Shown in pieces: positions 26,037 through 32,839 of a stretch of DNA of 64,000 nt. The DNA comes from Rhodococcus maanshanensis NBRC 100610 (GTDB lineage Bacteria > Actinomycetota > Actinomycetes > Mycobacteriales > Mycobacteriaceae). Where the stretch lies: positions 1-64,000 of the forward strand of contig NZ_BCXA01000039.1 in the NCBI RefSeq assembly GCF_001894865.1, in the 5' to 3' direction. The notes below the pieces were generated by a model, which ran no database searches, was not told the DNA's origin, and saw only the letters and a list, made by a program, of their open reading frames with translations. Both the position numbers and the translations under genes were made by a program. Each line of letters begins with the position of its first letter. The first letter of the stretch is position 1.

Positions 26037-26150
26037 CTAGGTGTCATAGTCTCCGTCGTCCCACGGGGCGTCGTCATGCGCGATCACGAGGGACCGGGGA
26101 GCCAGCTGCCCATCGGCATCCCTCAAACCGGCATCGAGATGATCGGTCAT
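26037..26150 (-). CDS. 37-residue acidic protein overlapping DUF4259 gene
   Basis: The short frame reads MTDHLDAGLRDADGQLAPRS to a stop at 26037 and is Asp-rich. Its ATG overlaps the stop of the DUF4259 gene (ATGA), the usual sign of coupled translation in an operon. No homologue was recognised. The tight coupling and the following frameshifted reading frame suggest a three-gene unit, or that this is itself a truncated version of a longer second gene. Confidence 0.45.
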   Translation of the reverse strand: MTDHLDAGLRDADGQLAPRSLVIAHDDAPWDDGDYDT

Positions 26151-26521
26151 CCCTCGTTCCTCGCCGCCGCCTCAGCCAGTTGGTCGAAGGTTCGCACGAG
26201 GACCTCTCGTCGCCGCTCCTTGTGGTCCGCCTTGGGCTCCAGCCCGTCGATCGCCCCGTCCCAGACGGCCAGGAACCGGTCCTTCCAGGCGGCGATGATC
26301 CCCGGGTCGGGCAGGTGGACCCCGACGTAGGGCTGCTGCGCGATCAGATGGAGCAACTCCAGGTTGCAGGGCACCGCGACGCCCCAGTACTCGTCCGGCT
26401 CGATCTCGACCGGGTCGCCGGACATCGCCTTGGCGACCTCGTCGACGAGCCGGCCGGTCAGGTCCGAGAGATGATCAGCTGCGGTGTCGTCATCGAAATT
26501 GCCGCTGCCCCAAGTCCCCAT
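26147..26521 (-). CDS. DUF4259 domain protein
   Basis: The 124-residue protein begins MGTWGSGNFDDDTAADHLSD, the hallmark of DUF4259, and continues with EIEPDEYWGVAVPCNLELLH. The family is small, acidic and soluble, of unknown role, and often occurs in clusters of small immunity-like genes. The ATG at 26521 follows AGGGTGGGGACAGC. It is the first gene of a minus-strand mini-operon whose later members are a 37-residue frame and a probable frameshifted gene. Confidence 0.75.
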   Translation of the reverse strand: MGTWGSGNFDDDTAADHLSDLTGRLVDEVAKAMSGDPVEIEPDEYWGVAVPCNLELLHLIAQQPYVGVHLPDPGIIAAWKDRFLAVWDGAIDGLEPKADHKERRREVLVRTFDQLAEAAARNEG

Positions 26522-26663
26522 GCTGTCCCCACCCTCACTGTGTCCGATTCTGGCGATATCGAACCAGACAGCGCCGACGTTCCGCCGATCGACGGGCTGG
26601 CCCAGGCGGGACGGAGATCCAGGCAGTGCCGCAGGCGACGTGACGCTGGGTAGGGTGGGGCTC

Positions 26664-27584
26664 GTGCCGTTACGACGCCCTCTGCTGCCCGCCACCCGAC
26701 ACACCCGGACGCTGCTCCTCGCCGCGATCATCGCGATGCCGATGGCGTCCGGATTCACCGCACCGGCCCTCGCGTCGGTTCCCGCCGCAGCTCCGACGGC
26801 GCCGGCGGCCCCCGCTGCTCAGGAACGGCAATCCGTCAGCGAGCGTTACGCGGCCACCGGCAGCCACGCCGTCACCTCGCTTGCGGTGCCCGGATACCAG
26901 GTGTTCCACCCCGCCGACATCGCCACCAGCCGCGACCGCCATCCGGTGGTCACCTTCGGTAACGGAAGCTACGCGACCTACGAGCAGTACGAGGCGTTGC
27001 TCCGCCATCTGGCCTCCTGGGGCTTCGTCGTGGTGGTCGCCGACAGCAGCGTCACCGGCGACGGAACCGAGATCCTGGCGGCAGCGCGCTACATCCTGGC
27101 GCAGAACGACAACCAGGAGAGCGTCTTTCACGATCGCATCGACGTCGCCCACGTCGCCGCCGTCGGGCATTCGCAGGGCGCCGGGGGATCGATCAATGCC
27201 AGCACCGACTCCGACGGACTCATCACCTCGACCGCGGTGCTCGACCTGCCCGACCCCTGGTGGGCCAGTCGGCCCGTCGACGTGATCGACGTGGCTCGAC
27301 TGACAGGTCCGGTGTTCTTCCTGACCGGGTCCGAGGATCCGGTCTCGACGGCCCTTCCGCAGGCCGCGTATCACGCCCAGAGCCCGGGCCCCGCGGCCCG
27401 CGGCCGCCTGCTGGGAGTGGGACACAACTGGCCGACCGACGGAGGCGGATTCCGCGGGTACCTCACGGCGTGGCTGCGCTTCACCCTCAACGGCGACACC
27501 GATGCCGCGCGCGCCTTCGTCGGTCCGGCACCGGAACTGCTCGCCGATCCACGGTGGGACGGTACTGCGGTCAAGGGTTGGTGA
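26664..27584 (+). CDS. secreted alpha/beta hydrolase (lipase/cutinase-like)
   Basis: The 306-residue enzyme has a signal region (residues about 1-40, LLLAAIIAMPMASGFTAPAL, cleavage probably after ALA) and then a dienelactone-hydrolase/PET-hydrolase-like fold. The nucleophile is in GHSQG at residues 169-173, the acid in TGSEDPV near 225 and the His in GVGHNWP near 253. The oxyanion region is TFGNGSYATYEQYEALLRHL. It should cleave esters outside the cell; the substrate is unknown. The start is GTG 26664, shortly before the hydrophobic core. Confidence 0.75.
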   Translation: MPLRRPLLPATRHTRTLLLAAIIAMPMASGFTAPALASVPAAAPTAPAAPAAQERQSVSERYAATGSHAVTSLAVPGYQVFHPADIATSRDRHPVVTFGNGSYATYEQYEALLRHLASWGFVVVVADSSVTGDGTEILAAARYILAQNDNQESVFHDRIDVAHVAAVGHSQGAGGSINASTDSDGLITSTAVLDLPDPWWASRPVDVIDVARLTGPVFFLTGSEDPVSTALPQAAYHAQSPGPAARGRLLGVGHNWPTDGGGFRGYLTAWLRFTLNGDTDAARAFVGPAPELLADPRWDGTAVKGW

Positions 27585-27623
27585 ATCGACGGTTCCCTGC
27601 CTCGGTGTCCTAACATCACGAGC

Positions 27624-28091
27624 GTGTTCGTAACCGGCGTTGGATTGTTCACAGCCGAGCCCGGCCCCGACGGCCAGTCGGCCTGGTCTCCGCAGAAGTC
27701 GGTGTTCAGTGCCCTTTTCGCGGCGCCAGTCGAGGTGAACGTGCTGCTCGCGGACGGGCAGTCCGCCGATCTGGACCTGATCGCCGAGGTGCTCGGCGAT
27801 GTGGACAGCTTTCTGTTGACCGGCCTGCATTTTCTGCACAGCGCGCTGACGGCCGACCCGGAGACCTTCGGACTCGACCCGACCGACGCGGCGAAACTCC
27901 AGCCATTCGACCCGACGGCATTTCCGGTCGACATGCCGCAACTCAACTTCTACGCCGAGGCCGACACCGAATGGCTGATGCGTTTCGCACAGGGCCTGCT
28001 GCCGATCTGCGAACCGTATGGCGTTGCCGTCGCCTTCGCCGGCAGTGAACCGGCACGCGTCGAGGACCTGTCCGAATCCGCACAGATCTGA
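27624..28091 (+). CDS. conserved hypothetical protein
   Basis: The 155-residue acidic soluble protein starts with GTG. It reads FVTGVGLFTAEPGPDG then SPQKSVFSALFAAPVEVNVL, with a C-terminal FYAEADTEWLMRFAQGLLPI. It was not assigned to a family. It has the look of a small stand-alone actinobacterial protein of the YcgL/DUF kind. It follows the secreted hydrolase gene by 39 bp on the same strand and may be co-transcribed. Confidence 0.55.
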   Translation: MFVTGVGLFTAEPGPDGQSAWSPQKSVFSALFAAPVEVNVLLADGQSADLDLIAEVLGDVDSFLLTGLHFLHSALTADPETFGLDPTDAAKLQPFDPTAFPVDMPQLNFYAEADTEWLMRFAQGLLPICEPYGVAVAFAGSEPARVEDLSESAQI

Positions 28092-28154
28092 GCCATACAA
28101 CGGCCTTCTCGCCCGCACCCGGGCGCCGTTGGGTAGGTGTCGCGCGGAACGCGG

Positions 28155-29528
28155 TCAGCGCGCGGCGCGGGCGCGGCGGGCACCGCGCCCGCGCTCCCGC
28201 CCGAGACTCCAGAGGTAGTGCTCGAAGTCGACCTCCATGGTGTGCCGTGGCGAGTTGTAGAACCGCCGCTTGGCGCGATCGTGCTCGGCGGTCATCTGCG
28301 ACCGGATCTCGGCGTCGGGCGGAGGCAGGTACCGGCCCGAGAGGGTCTCCGCGATCCACGCGCTCTGGGCCTCGGCGAGCGGCATCACCGCGCCGAGCGG
28401 CTGCAGGAGCCCGACGAAGTACAGGCCGGGAAGGTCGGGGTGCACAGTTCGCTTCCACAGCGGCAGGTCGTTCTCGGGGGCGGCGACGAGCTCCGGGTCG
28501 AAGAACGGAAAGCTCACCCGGTAGCCGGTGGCCCACACGATCAGATCGGCCCGGGACCGGGTCCCGTCCACGAAAACGACTGTGTCGCCCTCGAACCGGT
28601 CGATCTGCGGGCGTGGGCTGATCGCGCCGGCCCGCAGTTGCGTGCGGATCTGCTCGGACTGCACCGGGTGTGCCTGACCGGGCCGATGTGTCGGCCGCGG
28701 GAGCCCGTAGCGGGTCAGGTCTCCGGCCGTGAGGGCGCTGACGCGGAGCCCGGCAGAGATCACCCAGCCAGGCAGCCAGCCCGGCATCACGAACCGGTCG
28801 GCAGGCTTGCCGAGCAGCATCTTGCGCATCACCCAGTGGCTGCGCCGCACCGACAGCGTGGCGCTGCGCGCGACCTTGGACGCCTCGACCGCGATGTCCA
28901 GACCCGAGTTCCCCATGCCGACGACCACCACGTCGCGGCCGGCGAGCTGGTCGGCGCTGCGGTAGTCGTGGGAGTGGATCTGCTCGCCGGTGAAGCTCCC
29001 GGGAACCGGGTCCGGCCAGCGGGCGTCCCAGTGGTGCCCATTTGCAACCAGCACGGCGTCGTAGCTCTCCACGCGCTCGCCTACGGGGCCGGTCGTGCGT
29101 ACCGACCACTTACCGTCCGGGGCTTCCTCGACCTGCTCCACGGTGGTGCCGAAGGTGATGGTGTGCCGGAACCCGAAATGCTCTACGTAGGACTCGAAGT
29201 AGGCTCGGACCTGGTCGTGCCGCGCGTAGGGCGTATAGTCGGCGGGCATCGGGAAGTCCGAGAACGCCATCCGCGGGCAGGAGGTGTTGATCTCCAATGT
29301 TTCGTAGCAGGCGGACACCCCGTTCGGGTTGTCGTAGACCCAGTTGCCGCCGATCACGCTTCCCTGCTCGAAGCAGTCGAACGGGATCCCGGCGACGTGA
29401 AGCGCCTTGGCCGCGGCGATGCCCGACGATCCCGCACCGATCACGCACACGCGGGGCAGGGTCGGGGCGTTCGGAGCCGGGGTGGTGGCGGCCGGGGCGC
29501 TCCGCCGGGGTGTGACAAAACTGGGCAT
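28155..29528 (-). CDS. class B flavin-containing monooxygenase
   Basis: The 457-residue FAD/NADPH monooxygenase has FAD motif GAGSSGIAAAKAL near residue 20, the FMO-type fingerprint in SFTGEQIHSHDYR, NADPH motif VVVGMGNSGLDIAVEAS, and LIVWATGYRVSFPFF near the C-terminus, followed by an Arg-rich tail (RGRGARRARAAR). It would oxygenate N or S atoms or perform Baeyer-Villiger oxidation; the substrate is unknown. ATG 29528 is preferred over ATG 29564, which gives a longer unconserved N-terminus. It lies 110 bp downstream of a small membrane peptide gene. Confidence 0.82.
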   Translation of the reverse strand: MPSFVTPRRSAPAATTPAPNAPTLPRVCVIGAGSSGIAAAKALHVAGIPFDCFEQGSVIGGNWVYDNPNGVSACYETLEINTSCPRMAFSDFPMPADYTPYARHDQVRAYFESYVEHFGFRHTITFGTTVEQVEEAPDGKWSVRTTGPVGERVESYDAVLVANGHHWDARWPDPVPGSFTGEQIHSHDYRSADQLAGRDVVVVGMGNSGLDIAVEASKVARSATLSVRRSHWVMRKMLLGKPADRFVMPGWLPGWVISAGLRVSALTAGDLTRYGLPRPTHRPGQAHPVQSEQIRTQLRAGAISPRPQIDRFEGDTVVFVDGTRSRADLIVWATGYRVSFPFFDPELVAAPENDLPLWKRTVHPDLPGLYFVGLLQPLGAVMPLAEAQSAWIAETLSGRYLPPPDAEIRSQMTAEHDRAKRRFYNSPRHTMEVDFEHYLWSLGRERGRGARRARAAR

Positions 29529-29638
29529 GGCGGCAATATTCGCACGAGATCCCGGCGCCGGCATGAGGATTGCGGGCGGTCCAGCCCGCCTCCGATCTGG
29601 GACGGGCTGGACCTCGTGTCAGCGGACTCGCTCGAGCG

Positions 29639-29746
29639 CTACGACATCGAGACGAGGCCGGCACCGGCCCAGATCGCGAGGAGACCGACTGCGCCGGTCC
29701 CTGCGATGGTGCCGATCTGGCCGAGCTGTTCGTCCGAAGAACCCAT
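29639..29746 (-). CDS. 35-residue membrane peptide
   Basis: The short frame has a very good ribosome binding site (TAAGGAG, 7 bases before the ATG). It encodes a hydrophilic start (MGSSDEQLGQ) and one Gly/Ala-rich hydrophobic helix (IGTIAGTGAVGLLAIWAGAG), ending LVSMS. The length and single glycine-zipper-like helix suggest a small integral membrane peptide. It lies between the erm gene and the monooxygenase gene on the same strand. Function is unknown; too short for most gene finders. Confidence 0.6.
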   Translation of the reverse strand: MGSSDEQLGQIGTIAGTGAVGLLAIWAGAGLVSMS

Positions 29747-29885
29747 GGATGTACTCCTTAGTCGAGGGGTGGGTTGTCGCACCAGGGTGCAGCGAAATAC
29801 GTTGCACGACTGCGTGACGCCACATTCATACCTGCCCCTCCCCCGGCTCGCATTCCTACAGGTCGGAACCACAGGACAAGCGCAC

Positions 29886-30695
29886 TCAGCGAAGCAACCG
29901 TCCGGCCAACGTGATCCACTGATCCGGATGGACGAACGCCACCACGGTGTCGCGGGCGATCCCCGCTTCCGCGCAGGCGTCGTCCACCCCGCCGTACCGC
30001 GTGGACAGCGACGCGTGCAACGACCCGCCGACGCCCGAGAAACCCAGCTCCACCATGTCCTGGTAGTCCGGTCCTCTGGCCACCAGCGGTTCGAGCCGCC
30101 GCTCGATCCGCAGGATCGCCGAGTCCACCGATGGCACCGGTCTGAAGCTCTCCCGGCCGATCCATCCGAGCAGTTCCCAGGTGAACCACGGCCAGCTCTC
30201 CACCGTGACCAGGCTCCAGCGACCGAAGTCGCCGGACCGTTTACGCGCATACTCCCATTGCGTGACCAGTGTCGCCGATGTCAGCGTCGGGGCGCTCAGG
30301 CACCAGTCGACGATCTTCGACGTGATCGAGAAGGGGATGTTGCCGACCACCGCGAACGGCTCACGCGGCGGCCGCGCGGCCGTGAAGTCGCCCTTGATGA
30401 TCTTGAGCCCCGTTCTGGCCTTGAGCTTGACGGCCAGCAGCGGGTCTATCTCGTAGCCGACGACCTCGGCGCCGGTTCTGGCCAGGGCGACGGTGAGCGC
30501 GCCCTTGCCGGATCCGGGTTCCAGGACGAGGCCGGCCGGTCTGGCCGCCTCGACCACCTGGTCGACGGCGTTCCCGTCGGTCAGGAAGTTCTGCGAGAGC
30601 TCCCGTCTGGCTCGGTCTCTCGGCGTGTGCCCGCCCTTGACTCGAGCCTTCGTCTGCGTGTGTGAGTAGTTTCCGTGTGCGAATGACTTTGCCAC
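29886..30695 (-). CDS. erm: Erm-type 23S rRNA adenine N6-methyltransferase
   Basis: The 269-residue enzyme should methylate A2058 of 23S rRNA, giving macrolide-lincosamide-streptogramin B resistance. RRELSQNFLTD (residues 30-40), the SAM motif VLEPGSGKGALT (57-68), the acidic YEID (81-84) and the catalytic NIPF (119-122) are all present, and the RNA-binding C-terminal helices end at GRLLR. Length is normal. The start is GTG 30695 with AAAGGG 5 bases upstream; that site can pair with an upstream CCCTTCG, so translation may be controlled. The KsgA/Dim1 relatives are excluded by length and by the ARRELSQNFL start. No mobile element touches it, so it may be intrinsic. Confidence 0.88.
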   Translation of the reverse strand: MAKSFAHGNYSHTQTKARVKGGHTPRDRARRELSQNFLTDGNAVDQVVEAARPAGLVLEPGSGKGALTVALARTGAEVVGYEIDPLLAVKLKARTGLKIIKGDFTAARPPREPFAVVGNIPFSITSKIVDWCLSAPTLTSATLVTQWEYARKRSGDFGRWSLVTVESWPWFTWELLGWIGRESFRPVPSVDSAILRIERRLEPLVARGPDYQDMVELGFSGVGGSLHASLSTRYGGVDDACAEAGIARDTVVAFVHPDQWITLAGRLLR

Positions 30696-30700
30696 TGGTG

Positions 30701-30739
30701 CCCTTTCGGGTCTTCGAGATGGAAGAAGGTCTCGAAGGG
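30701..30739 (-). promoter_or_regulatory. hairpin that can mask the erm ribosome binding site
   Basis: On the minus strand TTCGAGA (30736-30730) pairs with TCTCGAA (30719-30713) round a 10-nt loop. The flanking CCC can pair with the GGG of the ribosome binding site AAAGGG at 30706-30701. This is the expected form of a translational attenuator for an inducible erm gene. Confidence 0.5.
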
Positions 30740-30770
30740 CCCTGGGCGCGCCGGCGCGACCTTGGGTCCG

Positions 30771-30824
30771 CTAGCGGGCCAGAGCCCGGCCATGGCGGAT
30801 GCGGATGAAGCAGAGGCAATGCAT
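30771..30824 (-). CDS. candidate erm leader peptide
   Basis: A 17-codon frame, MHCLCFIRIRHGRALAR, ends 75 bp before the erm start. Its central R-I-R fits the charged-x-charged motif at which macrolide-bound ribosomes stall on some erm leaders (such as MRLR-type peptides). Together with the downstream hairpin this suggests drug-induced expression. No strong ribosome binding site precedes the ATG, so the call is tentative. Confidence 0.4.
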   Translation of the reverse strand: MHCLCFIRIRHGRALAR

Positions 30825-30882
30825 GCGACGGAGCGTACGGAACGGCGCGATGGGCAGCAACGGAATTAGTTGAGTGCGGTGT

Positions 30883-31791
30883 TCACCGGAAGTAGGACGC
30901 ATAGGCGCTGAACGGAACCTGTCCGGTGGGGCTCGACTTTATGGCATCGGCAACCGCAGGAGGAATGGGAGCCCAGTGGGCAGGCATGGCGGCCGCCAGG
31001 GCGGGCTTCAGTATGTAGAGCAGCGCGAAGTTCACTATCCAGAGCGGCGGCGCCATCGACATGCCCACCTCCGAATTCACTCCCGCCTTGGTGTTGGTCA
31101 CCAGTTGAGCTGCGCCCGAAATCTGTTGCGCTGCGAAGCCATAGACCGCCTGCACGGTGTATGCCGACCGATAGAGCGCTATCAGGGTTTGCGTCGCACC
31201 GTTGTTCCTCAACCATGTGCCCACGAAGCCGCCGGGAGCGATCAGGGAGTTCACCTGCCTCGTCGGCGCGTCCGCGTTGGCCGGACTCTCCAGCAGTCCG
31301 CCGGGATTCACGTAGAGCCCGTAGCTGGCCAGGACAGACGGGGTGGGCCGTCCGTCGACGTCGGAGTAGAGGGGACGGCCGTTCGTATTGGTGAGGATCC
31401 GGGCGCATTCGTCGATCACCTCGGCGGCCTCGCGGCTGCCCCCGACTCCGCCGCCGGTGATGAGGTCGCGATACTGCTCCTCGGACAGTGCGTCATTCCT
31501 GTTGAGCCCCACCTCGCCGGCGATCTCGTCCGCCGCTTGCTGACCGAGTGGCTGGTTGAGCTGATCCGGACTGGTCATCTGCGTCGGTGCCAGGTGCTCG
31601 TAGCCGGGTGCCCCCGCGAAGGGGATCGCGAACCCGGTGTCGACGGTGTCTGCCGCTGCTTTGCCGCCGGCTGTCTGGGTAACGGCCAGGGAGAATATGC
31701 ACGCTCCGGCCAGTGCCAGTACCGAGATGGTCCTGCGGTGGTGGGTCGCTCCGCGTCGGTGCCCCGGACCGAGTAACGCTGTGCCGCGCAT
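30883..31791 (-). CDS. secreted hypothetical protein
   Basis: The 302-residue exported protein has a long N-region with RRGATHHRRT, then a signal helix (ISVLALAGACIFSLAVT) cleaved probably after KAAA-DT near residue 48. The mature part contains LSEEQYRDLITGGGVGGSRE and a hydrophobic stretch near MAPPLWIVNFALLYILKPAL. The ATG follows TGGGAGGTTGACGT. The family was not recognised. Its C-terminal half could associate with the membrane. It is followed by the erm leader region but is probably independent. Confidence 0.65.
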   Translation of the reverse strand: MRGTALLGPGHRRGATHHRRTISVLALAGACIFSLAVTQTAGGKAAADTVDTGFAIPFAGAPGYEHLAPTQMTSPDQLNQPLGQQAADEIAGEVGLNRNDALSEEQYRDLITGGGVGGSREAAEVIDECARILTNTNGRPLYSDVDGRPTPSVLASYGLYVNPGGLLESPANADAPTRQVNSLIAPGGFVGTWLRNNGATQTLIALYRSAYTVQAVYGFAAQQISGAAQLVTNTKAGVNSEVGMSMAPPLWIVNFALLYILKPALAAAMPAHWAPIPPAVADAIKSSPTGQVPFSAYASYFR

Positions 31792-32008
31792 ACGTCAACC
31801 TCCCAGAACACCATCGGGCGAGGTCACACAAGGTTGCGCACCAGTCAAACGCCGTGACCGACGGTGTGTCAAGACCCTCGGTCCGGGTCGCCGGGACCAC
31901 GCCCGGGTGGGTTCCGGACCCCGAAAACAGGTATTTCTCCTCTGGCCCGGCGCCGCACCCCACATGGACGCTGATAGCTGTCCGAAACCCCCGACACCGA
32001 GGTTACTG

Positions 32009-32650
32009 ATGCGTGAAACCGTGACCGACCTCCGCCGCGTCGACCACATGGCAGTGGTGAACCCAGCCGAGACCGGATGGTCCAACCAACTGGAATGGGA
32101 AGAGCGGCTGGTACCGCGGGAGCCGACCCTTCGCGCGACGTTGGACTGCTGCTCGACGGAACCGGGGCATGAAGCGGCGTCCCTGAGGATGACGAGCGCG
32201 CTGTTCCTGTCCAGGATGGTGCGGGGGCTGCCGCCGGGTGCGGGGCTGCACGGCGCCCTCGACCACCGGCCGATCGCCGACCGGGTGACCGCGCTGTGCA
32301 TCGACAGTGTGCTGGCCGGATACGAAGGGGACGTCGCAGCCGCGGAGGCGCTGGTGGACGAGGCCGGACACGCGGCGGCGATACTCGATGACCGAACCCT
32401 GCTCGCGGCGGTGGCCGAGGCCTCCGGCTACCTGGCCGTATTCGACGGTGACCTGCCCAGCGCCGTGTATTGCTTCGAGGACTCACTTACCGCATTCCGT
32501 GCCTGCGGGACCGCGCCCCCGATCTCCACCCTTGTCGGGTCGGCATTGGTCCACGGTCTGCTCGGTGACGAGCGGCGGTCCACCTCCTGCCGCGAGGAGG
32601 CGCTCGCGATCGCCGAGGCGAGCGAGACCGCGTGCCGGGCACGGGTATAG
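32009..32650 (+). pseudogene. decayed copy of the LuxR/STAND regulator (middle part only)
   Basis: The 213-residue frame matches residues about 395-560 of the intact regulator that starts at 32840: compare LRATLDCCSTEPGHEAASLR with LRAALEFSTTEPGEAGAALR, and SGYLAVFDGDLPSAVYCFED with TGYLATFSGDFPRAVGCFET. The ATPase and LuxR DNA-binding domains are missing and the frame stops in the repeat region. It is therefore a fragment of a paralogous regulator, probably left by recombination between tandem copies. Confidence 0.75.
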
Positions 32651-32839
32651 GGCGTCCGCGCAACGACAACGCCGTGTAGTCCGACCCGTCACATCGAGTC
32701 GGCCGAGGTCCCACGTCCCGGCCGCGGTATACCCCACCGACGGCGCGATTCGCGCCCCTGGAACGTGGCGAGCGATACCCTTACGTCGTCTTGTGCCGCA
32801 TAGCGGCAGGGAAGCCGCGACTACGAAGGGACGTCGCCG

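Noticed and set aside
30581-30793. Alternative 70-codon frame overlapping the erm start
   Set aside because: It runs out of frame into erm with no signal of its own; the shorter 17-codon leader fits the regulatory logic better.
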